Source: Vibrio palustris
GTDB taxonomy: Bacteria; Pseudomonadota; Gammaproteobacteria; Enterobacterales; Vibrionaceae
Direction: 5' to 3'
Assembly (NCBI RefSeq): GCF_024346995.1
Contig: NZ_AP024888.1
Coordinates: forward strand, 1,018,768 to 1,082,767
Length of the DNA stretch: 64,000 bases
The notes under the pieces were generated by a model. That model searched no databases, was not told where the DNA came from, and was given only the letters and a program-made list of their open reading frames with translations. How positions within the stretch are numbered: the first letter of the stretch is position 1; each line of letters starts with the position of its first letter. The translations under genes were made by a program, and so were the position numbers. This document shows positions 18,214 through 27,454 of the stretch, one piece after another.

Positions 18214-18918
18214 ATGAATAAAAGTGTTATTACCAACCTTATTGCTATCGCTCTTCTAGCCTGTGGCTATATCACTCACAATGATCTTGCACTGAATGCC
18301 GGGTTATTTGCTTTTTCAGGCGCGATTACCAACTGGCTCGCCATTCATATGCTGTTTGAAAAAGTGCCAGGGCTGTATGGCTCAGGAGTTATTCCTGCGC
18401 GCTTTGAGTCATTTAAAGCTGCGATAAAAACCTTGATGATGGAGCAATTTTTTACCTCAGAAAACATTCAACGTTTTTTACAAAAAGACACCACATCCGG
18501 CGATGGCATTGATCTTGAGCCGGTCATTGCGAGTGTCGATTTTAATCCAGCGTTTGATTCATTGGTTGAGGTCATTGAAGGTTCAAAATTTGGCGGTATG
18601 TTATCTATGTTTGGCGGAGTCGAGGCACTGCAACCGATGCGCGAACCTTTTATCGAAAAGATGCAGATCTCGATGAAAAATATTAGCCAAAGTGACACGG
18701 TCAAGCAGGCACTCAAGTCCCAACTGCAATCTGATGAGCTTCAAGAAGAAATTCAAATGAAAATTGAAAGTATCATCGAGCAACGTCTTAACGAGTTAAC
18801 ACCACAATTGGTCAAAGAAATGGTGCAAAAAATGATCAAAGAGCATTTGGGTTGGCTTGTCGTATGGGGCGGAATATTCGGTGGTATTATTGGCGTATTG
18901 TCCACCTTACTAATCTAA
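18214..18918 (+). CDS. DUF445 membrane protein
   Basis: A 234-residue DUF445 family protein. Two N-terminal membrane segments (ITNLIAIALLACGYITH and ALNAGLFAFSGAITNWLAIHMLFE) carry the family motif GAxTNWLAxxMLF. A long helical central domain (residues ~65-205) with charged coiled stretches follows, then a glycine-rich C-terminal membrane segment (WLVVWGGIFGGIIGVLSTLLI). The inner membrane is the likely location. The family's function is unknown. It is divergent from ctlX, with 244 bp between the starts. A UUCG-loop terminator follows directly. Confidence 0.88.
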   Translation: MNKSVITNLIAIALLACGYITHNDLALNAGLFAFSGAITNWLAIHMLFEKVPGLYGSGVIPARFESFKAAIKTLMMEQFFTSENIQRFLQKDTTSGDGIDLEPVIASVDFNPAFDSLVEVIEGSKFGGMLSMFGGVEALQPMREPFIEKMQISMKNISQSDTVKQALKSQLQSDELQEEIQMKIESIIEQRLNELTPQLVKEMVQKMIKEHLGWLVVWGGIFGGIIGVLSTLLI

Positions 18919-18927
18919 GATTTATCA

Positions 18928-18955
18928 GCCAGTTAGTTCGCTAACTGGCTTTTTC
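18928..18955 (+). terminator. Intrinsic terminator of the DUF445 gene
   Basis: GCCAGTTAG-TTCG-CTAACTGGC (18928-18949) then TTTTTCTT; a stable UUCG tetraloop. Confidence 0.94.
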
Positions 18956-19732
18956 TTAAGAGCGTTCTCGATTGTTTAATGGAAAACGTTTTATCTTAGC
19001 AATTGTCTTTATCTGCGTAATGGCATAGTGCCTTGGCACAAACCAATATAACCCACCCACTAATGCAAAAGCGCCAATTAAATCCATAGGACGATGCACA
19101 CCTAGCCATAAGCGTGAATAGGCGACGCCAAGCGTCCATACCAGCAAGACGCTCAAAGACACATACCGTTTCTGTTCAATAAAAAGAGAACCAAAGAACA
19201 AGGCGCATATTGCAACAAAAATAGTATGTCCGGATGGAAAGGCATAATCTAAATGTTGCTTCCACGCATCTAAGCGCCAGTGAGAAATATAATTTTTCAT
19301 ATTACTCATGACATCCAACTTCTGTTCTACACCTAACTTATAAAAATGCGTTGGCTCTGGGAGAAGTAAGTGCTGTGTCATGATGGTGGTATAAGGTCTT
19401 GAAACTTCGGTAAAATCCTTAATACCGAGTTTTAAGATATTTGCGATTAACAATAAAATAAACAATTGCGCAAATAGACTTAAACAGCGTTGTAACGAGT
19501 AGGATGCGCCTTTTAAGGACCATAAAAGCCAAGCACCGACCATACAAACCGCCACCCAGCCTTGTGCAGAGTAAGAAAGGTAATGCATGGTGAACCCCAT
19601 GACAGGGTTGGGGTGTCCGAGTAAATTCACCGGCCAGAAGAAAAAGCACGCAATGGTCGTCATTACAGTGATTACACACAATAACAAGTACACAAGCTTA
19701 TCGCGGCTTTCTCTCCAATGAACAAATTTCAT
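18956..19732 (-). CDS. PAP2-superfamily membrane phosphatase
   Basis: A 258-residue inner-membrane lipid-phosphatase-like protein with about six membrane segments. All three phosphatase motifs are present: KDFTEVSRP (C1), FPSGHT (C2) and SRLWLGVHRPMD (C3), with the catalytic His residues. Such enzymes dephosphorylate phosphatidylglycerol phosphate, undecaprenyl pyrophosphate or lipid A groups; the substrate cannot be told here. The start is ATG 19732, because AAGGA lies 5 nt ahead of it; the in-frame ATG at 19750 overlaps that site. It converges with DUF445, its stop lying at the end of that gene's terminator. Confidence 0.9.
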   Translation of the reverse strand: MKFVHWRESRDKLVYLLLCVITVMTTIACFFFWPVNLLGHPNPVMGFTMHYLSYSAQGWVAVCMVGAWLLWSLKGASYSLQRCLSLFAQLFILLLIANILKLGIKDFTEVSRPYTTIMTQHLLLPEPTHFYKLGVEQKLDVMSNMKNYISHWRLDAWKQHLDYAFPSGHTIFVAICALFFGSLFIEQKRYVSLSVLLVWTLGVAYSRLWLGVHRPMDLIGAFALVGGLYWFVPRHYAITQIKTIAKIKRFPLNNRERS

Positions 19733-19895
19733 GTCAATCCTTTTTAGCATCTAGATTACCCGACATTATAATTCGTATAAAAACGAACTGTATCAATATT
19801 GTGTTAAATCACCGTCATTGTGTCCCAAATGAATTAGGTCTATTTTCCTTACCGGGATTTAACAAACGAGCGGGATATTGGATAAGGAAAACGCA

Positions 19896-20630
19896 TCAAC
19901 TATTGAATGGTAAAGCTCTTGATGCTTGCAATACATGCAAAATGATCCGCTGCTTATTTGCCTCTAGGCGATGAGCTGGCACCATAACCGACATAGCTCC
20001 TACCAATTTTGAGCCCTTCATTACAGGCGCGCTGATACTTGATACTCCAGGATCTATTTCTGACGTACTTAATGAATATCCTTGCTGACGAATATGCTCG
20101 AGTTCTGTTTTCCAGTGTTCTAACTGAGTCTCTTCACCAAAGTAACGCAGAATTTTCTGACAGCGTTGCTCGGGTAAAAATGCCAACATCACTTTGGATG
20201 ACGCACCACGCAATAGTGGCTGGCTTTGCCCTTGCACGTAACTACACCGAAGAGCCTGCATACTCTCTTTTTGGCTCACACATAACGCACGATACCCAAC
20301 CGGAACCATATAAGCCGCCATTTCCCCGGTCTGTTTTTGTAAACGCGTCAACACACTATCAACGTCTTCAAGGTTGTGTTCACTGGTACAATAGCTGCGC
20401 ATTAAAAGCAGCGCCGCCGGTCCAATAATTAGGGATTTATCATGCGCTCCCTCTTCGATGAGGTTCCATTCTTTCAGTAATTTTATATGGCGATATAAAC
20501 TGCTCAAGGGCACATGTAATTGCTCACTTAACACCTTTGCCGGCACAGGCTCGTCATTGACCGCGACTTGCATAAGTAGCTGCAACGCTTTTTCATTGAC
20601 TGGACTCGCATTCGCTTGCGTTGTTTTCAT
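19896..20630 (-). CDS. IclR-family transcriptional regulator
   Basis: A 244-residue regulator. The N-terminal winged helix-turn-helix (residues ~10-75: ALQLLMQVAVNDEPVPAKVLSEQLHVPLSSLYRHIKLLKEWNLIEE) is followed by an IclR effector-binding domain (~80-240) with GYRALCVSQKESMQALR and SSISAPVMKGSKLVGAMSVMVPAHRL. The start is supported by AGGA 5 nt upstream. A perfect inverted repeat 72 bp upstream is a likely autoregulatory operator. No catabolic operon is adjacent, so its target and ligand are unknown; the chemoreceptor gene upstream is separated by a terminator. Confidence 0.93.
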   Translation of the reverse strand: MKTTQANASPVNEKALQLLMQVAVNDEPVPAKVLSEQLHVPLSSLYRHIKLLKEWNLIEEGAHDKSLIIGPAALLLMRSYCTSEHNLEDVDSVLTRLQKQTGEMAAYMVPVGYRALCVSQKESMQALRCSYVQGQSQPLLRGASSKVMLAFLPEQRCQKILRYFGEETQLEHWKTELEHIRQQGYSLSTSEIDPGVSSISAPVMKGSKLVGAMSVMVPAHRLEANKQRIILHVLQASRALPFNS

Positions 20631-20701
20631 GGTTTCCTACCCGTTCTCCTTCAATCGTTAAGGTACATTCTCACATTATAGAAATACATTACAAATTGAA
20701 T

Positions 20702-20732
20702 CTAATTATTCTCATAATTAGAGAATAATTAG
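20702..20732. promoter_or_regulatory. Perfect inverted repeat upstream of the IclR gene
   Basis: CTAATTATTCTC (20702-20713) and GAGAATAATTAG (20721-20732) are exact inverted copies separated by ATAATTA. It is placed 72 bp upstream of the IclR start, fitting an operator for that regulator. A second, partly overlapping TAATTA symmetry lies in the centre. Confidence 0.65.
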
Positions 20733-20784
20733 ACCTTAACTATGATTTTCTCACCCCATCACTAATACAGGAAACCATGCACAC

Positions 20785-20817
20785 AAAAAACCGAAATGAG
20801 TCACCTCATTTCGGTTT
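20785..20817 (-). terminator. Intrinsic terminator of the chemoreceptor gene
   Basis: AAACCGAAATGAG (20788-20800) pairs with CTCATTTCGGTTT (20805-20817); the leftward transcript ends in U6. Confidence 0.93.
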
Positions 20818-20839
20818 AATATCGTCGCATCTCAAATAA

Positions 20840-22726
20840 TTAAGCGAGCTTAAACGTCGCAACTTTGGCTTTGAGTTCTTCCGACTGCCCATTGAGATCT
20901 GTGGCCTGAACCAATGCATGCTGTGCGCCATCAACCAATTGATCGGTGACATCTTTAATCGAAGTGATATTGGAAGTAATCTCATCTGTGACATGGGTTT
21001 GCTCTTGCGCCGCCGTCGCGATTTGCGTCGCCATATCACTAATAGAACTTACCGATGAGCGGATCGCCTCTAAGGCTTCGGTGGCTTTATCGGCACCCTC
21101 AACGGAGTGTTGTGCCAGCGATTCACTCGCCGACATAATATCCACAGCCTGCTGAGTATTATGCTGTAAGGTCGATATCGTGGTTTTAATGACATCCGTA
21201 GATTTATGAGTGCGCTGAGATAATACTCGAACTTCATCGGCAACCACCGCAAACCCTCGTCCTTGCTCACCCGCTCGGGCAGCTTCAATGGCCGCATTAA
21301 GCGCCAACAAATTGGTTTGTTCAGCAATTTCTTGAATCGAGGTCAAGACAGTCGCAATCTCTTGTGAGTGCTGATTAAGCTCTGCGATGACACCAGATGC
21401 ACGATGCACTTCACTGGCGAGCTGATTAATGGAGTGTCGCGAATTATCCACCACAGTATACCCTTGCTCGGTATGCTCTGATGATTGCTGCGCTGCATTC
21501 GCCGCATGATCAGCGTGCGAGGCAATTTCTTGCGTGGCCGAAGACATTTGGGTCACTGCGGTTGCGACCAATGTAATTTCTTGTTGCTGGGTTTCCAATT
21601 CAGACACCGAGCGATTGGTTTGCAACGTCGATTGTGTCGCCTGCTCCGTTAATTGCTCAGCTTGTTGTCTAACATGACTAATCAACGATTGTAAACTCGC
21701 CACAAAACGATTGAAGTTATGGGCGAGATCGCCAATTTCATCTTGGCTTTCAATTGGCATACGCCTTGTGAGATCCCCATTACCATCTGCGATGCTTTTC
21801 AACGCTAAAGAAACATTTTTTAATGGTTTAAGTAGTACATTACACAAAATATTAAATAACAGCACACACAGCACTACCACGACAATCGTGGCAATCACTT
21901 GGCTCCATAGTGAGTTGTATAAAGGCGCTATTAATGAGTGATGATCCAAAACAATAACGCTGCTAAGCCCCGTTCCCTGAATCGGCTTAGCAAATAACAC
22001 GGAGTCTTTACCGTTCACTTCTACCCGTAAACGATGACCAGAGACTTCGCTCTGTTTTATATCCGCATCACTTAGACCTAGCTGACTGACACTTTTATTC
22101 AATAACTCAGTATTTTGATGGGTAAATATATTGCCGTCACGATTAACGATAAACATGTAGCCTTTACCCGGCAGCACCACCTGTTTCATCGTTTTGATAA
22201 TATCCGTAATTTGCATATCCGCGCCCAACACAACGTTTTGACCATTGAGCGTTAACGCTTTCCCCATCGAAACCACATTAGCCCCAGTTGCTGACGCAAC
22301 CGTCGGGTTATCCATAAAGACGCGACTCGGATTTGCTTGGGCATTTTTATACCATCCCCACTGGCGCGGGTCATTATTGCCCTCAGGTAACACCACACCA
22401 TTAGCATTATTTTGTGAACCATCTGGATAGGCTAAAAATACGTTATCAAAACCAGCAGATTGCTTTAACTGAATTAATCGACTGACGACATCACTAGTCG
22501 CAATATCGCTGGGCAGTGATGTCATCACGCGTGATTTAGAGGTAAGCCAATCAGCAACATATTGATTATACGATGCTGAAGAGTTATTGAGACTTTGATC
22601 AATACTGGTATCTAATCGTGAGAGTGACGCTTTAAATGCGAGTCCTTCAACAATCACGCTTCCTAAAATAATGGCAAGGCTCGCAGCCAATGCTAACTTG
22701 GTTCTTAAAGACAAACTTTTCAACAT
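20840..22726 (-). CDS. Methyl-accepting chemotaxis protein (dCache sensor)
   Basis: A 628-residue transmembrane chemoreceptor. TM1 is ~residues 10-32. The periplasmic sensor at ~33-272 is Cache-like, with [25 protein letters not shown] and [18 protein letters not shown] typical of dCache_1. TM2 is ~275-298, HAMP ~298-350, and the cytoplasmic signalling domain ~355-628 has the conserved hairpin tip [20 protein letters not shown]. It should report ligand binding to CheA/CheW. The ligand is unknown; many dCache receptors bind amino acids. AGGG lies 7 nt before ATG. The gene is monocistronic, with its own terminator. Confidence 0.95.
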   Translation of the reverse strand: MLKSLSLRTKLALAASLAIILGSVIVEGLAFKASLSRLDTSIDQSLNNSSASYNQYVADWLTSKSRVMTSLPSDIATSDVVSRLIQLKQSAGFDNVFLAYPDGSQNNANGVVLPEGNNDPRQWGWYKNAQANPSRVFMDNPTVASATGANVVSMGKALTLNGQNVVLGADMQITDIIKTMKQVVLPGKGYMFIVNRDGNIFTHQNTELLNKSVSQLGLSDADIKQSEVSGHRLRVEVNGKDSVLFAKPIQGTGLSSVIVLDHHSLIAPLYNSLWSQVIATIVVVVLCVLLFNILCNVLLKPLKNVSLALKSIADGNGDLTRRMPIESQDEIGDLAHNFNRFVASLQSLISHVRQQAEQLTEQATQSTLQTNRSVSELETQQQEITLVATAVTQMSSATQEIASHADHAANAAQQSSEHTEQGYTVVDNSRHSINQLASEVHRASGVIAELNQHSQEIATVLTSIQEIAEQTNLLALNAAIEAARAGEQGRGFAVVADEVRVLSQRTHKSTDVIKTTISTLQHNTQQAVDIMSASESLAQHSVEGADKATEALEAIRSSVSSISDMATQIATAAQEQTHVTDEITSNITSIKDVTDQLVDGAQHALVQATDLNGQSEELKAKVATFKLA

Positions 22727-22939
22727 AATCTACCCTACGTTTCGATTATTTTTATAATAATGCTCTTAAATCCACCGATAGATATGAATGTTAAAAAACG
22801 TCAAACGCTATTCACACCATCAACCAATAAACTTATCGCATCGAGTGAGTATATTTTTTTTAGCGTGAATTAAATGAGAAGTAGATGGGGAAATGACGTT
22901 TGTAATGTGAGGAATATGAAACGGATGTCTCAAAAATGA

Positions 22940-22970
22940 AAAACGGAAGTGAATGATTCACTTCCGTTTT
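22940..22970 (-). terminator. Intrinsic terminator of the GntR/ABC operon
   Basis: AAAACGGAAGTGA (22940-22952) pairs with TCACTTCCGTTTT (22958-22970); the leftward transcript gets a U-rich tail. It lies 9 bp after the permease stop. Confidence 0.9.
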
Positions 22971-22978
22971 ATGCGATA

Positions 22979-23836
22979 TTAACTTTTTTTCCATGGCAGT
23001 GTGTTTCGCTGGTAATACTGCCAACTTAACCAAAAGCTCACAGCACCAAGCACAGCATAAATTAACAAATTCAGCATCCCATACCACTGCATCACATTGC
23101 TCACCGAATCACCAGATAACAAACGAAATGGCACAGAAGCCACTCCTGACACCAAATGACTGAGTGCGTGCGTTCCTAAGATAGATGGGCTCAGCCATTG
23201 AATTGCATATGAACCAATAATCATTGCCAATAGTGGAGAATTAATGAATTGCGAAATCAGCATCGCGATACAAGCAATCGGTAAGCTAAATAGCGCGATT
23301 GTCCCCATCACCAATACATACTGGAAAAAGGCAGTAAAGATACTGGTGACAGACTGAGAGACGCTGCCCGTCGATGACAACAGCACAGAGAACACAGACA
23401 TTTCCAGTTGAATCAATAATAGTAACAATGAACAGATCGCTGGGATAACAAGCAAACCGAACACCAGCTTCGATGCGTAAATTTGCAGTTCAGACACCGG
23501 CATACTGCGCCAAAATTGTACACTGCCTTCAGTACGTTCTTTACGTAAGGTTTTGGGGAAGTACGTCGTCGTCATTAGCAGGGATATCAAACCAACGAAC
23601 AATAGAGCAAGGTGTAAATGCTGAAAACCGCCAAAGCCCTGACCCATCAGTAACGACGAATCAATCGATTTATCCATACCGTCGAAATTATTCATCTCGA
23701 TGTCGTAGGAAATGTTTCCTTGCGTTAGCAATAAGAGCATAAAACCAATGCTCGTAATACCAGTCCAAAGTGGGCCCTTGATAACACGAGGATGCTCAAT
23801 CAGCTCTTTTTTTAGTAATGTCGTAAAAACACTCAT
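22979..23836 (-). CDS. ABC transporter permease (ABC-2 type)
   Basis: A 285-residue inner-membrane protein with about six membrane segments and the ABC-2 pattern in which an N-terminal amphipathic stretch (LLKKELIEHPRVIKGPLW) precedes TM1. After TM2, FPKTLRKERTEGSVQFWRSMPVSELQIYASKLV is the typical cytoplasmic coupling loop. It overlaps the ATPase gene by 4 bp, so translation is coupled. With a YtrA-like regulator at the head of the operon, the transporter probably exports a peptide, lipid or antibiotic, or senses envelope stress, but the substrate is unknown. Confidence 0.88.
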   Translation of the reverse strand: MSVFTTLLKKELIEHPRVIKGPLWTGITSIGFMLLLLTQGNISYDIEMNNFDGMDKSIDSSLLMGQGFGGFQHLHLALLFVGLISLLMTTTYFPKTLRKERTEGSVQFWRSMPVSELQIYASKLVFGLLVIPAICSLLLLLIQLEMSVFSVLLSSTGSVSQSVTSIFTAFFQYVLVMGTIALFSLPIACIAMLISQFINSPLLAMIIGSYAIQWLSPSILGTHALSHLVSGVASVPFRLLSGDSVSNVMQWYGMLNLLIYAVLGAVSFWLSWQYYQRNTLPWKKS

Positions 23837-24705
23837 ACATTGTGCTCCTTTTGCAAAGCGATAAAGACATCAGCCAATTTTACAGTGTAAATATTGCCCC
23901 ACTCGCTTACCGTATCACGCTGATGCCCCCTTAATAACCAGCGTGTGGTTCCTAAGCCTGCCTCAGAAGAAATCGGCGCAAGCGCTTTCACTTGCTCATC
24001 ATAAGTATTCGCCGCCTCAAGGATGAAGTACTCATCAGTAAGCTCGAACATGGTACTGTGGACAATTTTTTGACCTTGTTTCAAGATCAGCACATCGGTT
24101 AGTAAATGTTCAATTTCACTCACTTCATGGCTGGCAATAATTACCGAACGCGCTCCCTCACCATCTTCAAACCATTTCAGCATTTGACGATAAAAAGTAT
24201 CACGATACATTAGATCAAGTCCTAACGTCGGCTCATCCAAAATCAGAATGCGGCACTGAGTTGCCATCACCAAAGCCAAATGGACTTGTACCTTCATCCC
24301 TTTAGAGAGGGATCGCACTAGGCTCTTTACATTCACCGAGGTGCCTTGCAAAAATTCAAGCGCATGGTCTTTTTGAAAATCAGGATGCACACCCGCCGTA
24401 TAATCAATCAGTTGCTTAACTGTCATCCAATCCGGTAAGCAGTTGGTGTCAGAAATACATGCAATACTACGCATCGCTTGGGCGTGGTGTTTAATGGGAT
24501 CAAAACCATTGATATCCACTTTTCCTTCAAAGGCTTGCAAACCTAACAATGAACGAATCAGTGTAGATTTACCCGCGCCATTATGACCAAGTAGCCCCAG
24601 TACCTGACCAGGCTGAACGGTAAAATCCATCTCATGTAATGCATATCCTGCATTCTCTTTGGAGTAAGACTTACGTAAATTACTCGCCGTGATTAAAGCC
24701 TTCAT
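23833..24705 (-). CDS. ABC transporter ATP-binding protein
   Basis: A 290-residue ATPase. Walker A is GHNGAGKST, the Q loop follows near SDTNCLPDWMTV, the signature is LSKGMKVQVHLALV (a relaxed LSGGQ), Walker B is ILILDEPTLGLD, and the H-loop region is IIASHEVSEIEHLL. The ~80-residue C-terminal extension is usual for YtrB/CcmA-type ATPases. It overlaps both neighbours by 4 bp (GntR gene upstream, permease downstream). The gene contains a parS2-like 15-mer near its 3' end. Confidence 0.93.
   Translation of the reverse strand: MKALITASNLRKSYSKENAGYALHEMDFTVQPGQVLGLLGHNGAGKSTLIRSLLGLQAFEGKVDINGFDPIKHHAQAMRSIACISDTNCLPDWMTVKQLIDYTAGVHPDFQKDHALEFLQGTSVNVKSLVRSLSKGMKVQVHLALVMATQCRILILDEPTLGLDLMYRDTFYRQMLKWFEDGEGARSVIIASHEVSEIEHLLTDVLILKQGQKIVHSTMFELTDEYFILEAANTYDEQVKALAPISSEAGLGTTRWLLRGHQRDTVSEWGNIYTVKLADVFIALQKEHNV
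23878..23892. other. parS2-like centromere site inside the ABC ATPase gene
   Basis: The palindrome TTTTACAGTGTAAAT fits the chromosome II ParB2 consensus NTTTACANTGTAAAN at every fixed position. It lies ~40 kb from the origin and inside a coding sequence. ParB2 sites away from the origin are known in V. cholerae. Confidence 0.75.
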
Positions 24706-25070
24706 AGTTCTTTCTCCATGATGGGTTGTAAATGGGCCACCAGCTCAGGGATATCAATATTAAGCTGTTGTAATGTTTTGGCTAACTCAGGAAGTTGTAC
24801 GTCTAAAAAGTGCTCACGATGATCCGTTTGCAGTGCCGCTTGCGCCCCAGGTAGAACAAACATACCTTGTCCTCTGCGTTTTTCCACTAAGCCTTCATCG
24901 ACTAAACACTGATACCCTTTGGCAACCGTAAGATGATTAATTTTCAAGTCTGCCGATACTTGACGTACCGAAGGTAATGCTGCCCCTTCAGGCCACTGAC
25001 CAAGACGTATTTGTTGTCTTACATGCTCAGCAAGCTGCCGATAAATGGGCTCTCTATCATGCCATTCCAT
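24702..25070 (-). CDS. GntR-family regulator, YtrA subfamily
   Basis: A 122-residue regulator of the short YtrA type. A GntR winged helix (residues ~8-72: PIYRQLAEHVRQQIRLGQWPEGAALPSVRQVSADLKINHLTVAKGYQCLVDEGLVEKRRGQGMFV) is followed by only ~45 residues of helix, with no FadR- or HutC-type ligand domain. It is the first gene of a GntR-ATPase-permease operon with 4 bp overlaps. A perfect 24 bp palindrome in its promoter is the expected operator, so autorepression of the operon is likely. The signal that lifts repression is unknown. Confidence 0.92.
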   Translation of the reverse strand: MEWHDREPIYRQLAEHVRQQIRLGQWPEGAALPSVRQVSADLKINHLTVAKGYQCLVDEGLVEKRRGQGMFVLPGAQAALQTDHREHFLDVQLPELAKTLQQLNIDIPELVAHLQPIMEKEL

Positions 25071-25084
25071 AATGAAACCTAACC

Positions 25085-25108
25085 AGTGTTATAGTTAACT
25101 ATAACACT
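25085..25108. promoter_or_regulatory. Perfect 24 bp palindromic operator of the GntR/ABC operon
   Basis: The half-site AGTGTTATAGTT (25085-25096) is followed directly by its exact inverse AACTATAACACT (25097-25108). It is 14 bp upstream of the GntR start, overlapping TATAGT/TATAAC -10-like sequences on the minus strand. GntR/YtrA regulators bind such dyads. Confidence 0.88.
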
Positions 25109-25328
25109 ATACTTGATAATCTTAGGGTGCAAGGCTTTCTTCAACAATTTTTACAACCCAACCGCCAGACAAGATTGAACGATTACTTAAATAAGCAGAT
25201 AATAATGTGATTTCATGTGACATTTTGATGAAATTAAGCATTCACTCATAGAGCTAACCTTGCTTTTATCACCAAAGATCGGCACCCTCATAGACCAATA
25301 CGCGTTCGCGATATCAAGGACAATTCGA

Positions 25329-25970
25329 ATGAAAACATTAACAACGTTACCCTGCTTACTCGCACTTACGTTTGCCGCCTCCGCCTCAGCAAACGTGACC
25401 ATTAAAGTGCCAAGTTCTGTCGATATGCTCGTCGTCGACAATGCCAAACCAAAAGAAAATGGTGGCTTATTTGAGGCAACAAAAACCATCGATTTGAAAG
25501 ACGGACAACATCAAATCCTATTTCGTTATAAACCCGTCTTTACTGAAGGTAGCGATCGCTACACTGTCGAAAGCGAACCACTTCTCGCAACATTTACCGC
25601 GACAGATAGTGAAGTCAAATTTGATTTTCCTGAATATCGCAACCGTCGTAATGCAGAGAAAAAAATTGATAATATGACTTGGTCACTGGTGGATGGCGAT
25701 GGCAAGACCATCAAAACCAAGCAAGACAAATTAATCAAAGAAGGCTTACAAATTGGGCGTAATTACCCAGAAGAAGTGGCTGCATACAATAAAAAAGGCG
25801 GCGTAGCCGCGATAGGCGTGCCCGTCAATCAAGCGAGCGCTCAATCGCATCAATCAATGCCTAACAATGTCCAACCAGGCGATGATACTGCCGAGCAAAT
25901 GTTGCACTTCTGGTACTCTAAGGCAACACCTGCCGCCAAAGCTCGCTTTAAAAAGTTTGTGAACCAGTAA
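25329..25970 (+). CDS. DUF2057 (YccT-type) periplasmic protein
   Basis: A 213-residue exported protein. The signal peptide is MKTLTTLPCLLALTFAASASA, then VTIKVPSSVDMLVVDNAK and LKDGQHQILFRYKPVF, which are characteristic of the DUF2057 family (E. coli YccT/CsgI, linked to inhibition of curli assembly). The role of the Vibrio homologues is not established. Start ATG 25329 has AAGGA 8 nt ahead; the frame is open further upstream, but that part lacks a ribosome site. It is divergent from the GntR operon and ends at a bidirectional terminator. Confidence 0.88.
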   Translation: MKTLTTLPCLLALTFAASASANVTIKVPSSVDMLVVDNAKPKENGGLFEATKTIDLKDGQHQILFRYKPVFTEGSDRYTVESEPLLATFTATDSEVKFDFPEYRNRRNAEKKIDNMTWSLVDGDGKTIKTKQDKLIKEGLQIGRNYPEEVAAYNKKGGVAAIGVPVNQASAQSHQSMPNNVQPGDDTAEQMLHFWYSKATPAAKARFKKFVNQ

Positions 25971-25993
25971 TCTGAGCACAGCACCATATAGAA

Positions 25994-26023
25994 TAAAAAA
26001 GGAGCACATTTTGTGCTCCTTTG
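25994..26023. terminator. Bidirectional terminator (DUF2057 / INDY-type transporter)
   Basis: AAAGGAGCACA (25998-26008) pairs with TGTGCTCCTTT (26012-26022), with A6 on the left side. It separates two convergent genes. Confidence 0.9.
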
Positions 26024-26059
26024 CGGTTAAATCGAGTCAATTTTTTACTCAGTACTGGC

Positions 26060-27454
26060 TTAGCGCCACAACAGCATTGCAATAGCGGTTAATAAAATCA
26101 CACACGCGATATTGAGATAAATCCCCACTTTCATCATCTCTTTTTGCTTGATATACCCCGTACCATAGACAATCGCATTCGGTGGCGTCGCCACTGGCAA
26201 CATGAAGGCGCAGGATGTCGCGACACCAATTAATACCGAAAGTAACACGGGAGATAACCCAAGCGCTTCGGCAACGGTCGCAAATACCGGGATCAGCAAC
26301 GCCGCACTGGCAGTATTACTCGCAAACTCGGTCAAGAACACCACAAATAAGGCGATCACCACCACAATAAACACTATGCTAAAGCTAGAGATTAACGAAT
26401 TTAATTCATTAGCTAAAAAGACACTCGTCCCCGTATGCTTTAACACATTACTTAAACAAATTCCGCCTCCGAACAGAAGTAATACTCCCCAGTCTTCCGT
26501 TTTTTCGATGTCTTTCCAATGTACAACCCGCGCAAAGCTCACTAACACAATCGCACCCAGTGCAATGATCGTATCAAAACTCTTAAAACCACCTAAGTAA
26601 CTATTAATTGGTTTACTAAATATCCAGAAACATACGGTTAGCGCGAAAATCCCCAGTGTTACCACTTTACCTTTGTCCCAAGCGACCGGCTTATGGTTCA
26701 CTTCAAAATCGCCACTCAGATCCGGTTTGATGACCCAATACATCACACAAAGCGCCACGGGCAACAGGATGATCACGGTAGGGAGTCCAAAAGACATCCA
26801 TTCGGTAAATGATAGCCCCACTTCTGCCGCCGCAATTGCATTGGGCGGGCTGCCCACCAAAGTACCAATCCCACCAATGCTAGCGCTGTATGCTACCCCC
26901 AAAAGTACAAACACATAAGTTCTGTGTCCTTGCTGACTATCGACTTTACCAAGAATACCTAATACCAAAGGCAGCATCATCGCGGCTGTTGCGGTATTAC
27001 TGATCCACATCGACAAAAAAGCCGTAACACCAAATAAAAGAAACGCCGCGACTTTTAAGCGTCCTCTCGCCAATATCAATACCTTATCGGCAATGACTTT
27101 ATCCAAACCTTGCTGATGCAAAGCCGCCGCTAAGGCAAACCCGCCTAAAAAGACGAAGATAATTGAACTAGAAAAATTGTTCAGCGCGGTTTGCGTATCA
27201 AACACTCCAAATAGCACCGCTATAATCGGTACCAAAATGGCAGTGACAGTGACATGCAAAGCTTCGGTTAACCACAACACAGCAGTAAAGGCTAAGATAC
27301 TCAGCCCTAAAACAACATTCGGCTCGAAAGGTAGTGTGTTATATAACAGCGCAAATAATGCAATATCTGCAATCACAATGAGACTATTACGATTAAATAA
27401 CCATTCTCGTGTGTTTTTAGGCAGAGGGACCTGATCATTTCTGTTTGTTGTCAT
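26060..27454 (-). CDS. INDY-type Na+/dicarboxylate symporter (DASS family)
   Basis: A 464-residue inner-membrane transporter with about eleven membrane segments. The two Ser-Asn-Thr substrate/sodium motifs of the DASS family are present: [15 protein letters not shown] (SNT at 152-154) and [14 protein letters not shown] in the second half. Length and motifs match the structurally known V. cholerae VcINDY (VCA0025, from memory), a sodium-coupled succinate importer, and this is probably its orthologue. It is divergent from an AEC-family transporter across a 496 bp gap and convergent with the DUF2057 gene. Confidence 0.92.
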   Translation of the reverse strand: MTTNRNDQVPLPKNTREWLFNRNSLIVIADIALFALLYNTLPFEPNVVLGLSILAFTAVLWLTEALHVTVTAILVPIIAVLFGVFDTQTALNNFSSSIIFVFLGGFALAAALHQQGLDKVIADKVLILARGRLKVAAFLLFGVTAFLSMWISNTATAAMMLPLVLGILGKVDSQQGHRTYVFVLLGVAYSASIGGIGTLVGSPPNAIAAAEVGLSFTEWMSFGLPTVIILLPVALCVMYWVIKPDLSGDFEVNHKPVAWDKGKVVTLGIFALTVCFWIFSKPINSYLGGFKSFDTIIALGAIVLVSFARVVHWKDIEKTEDWGVLLLFGGGICLSNVLKHTGTSVFLANELNSLISSFSIVFIVVVIALFVVFLTEFASNTASAALLIPVFATVAEALGLSPVLLSVLIGVATSCAFMLPVATPPNAIVYGTGYIKQKEMMKVGIYLNIACVILLTAIAMLLWR

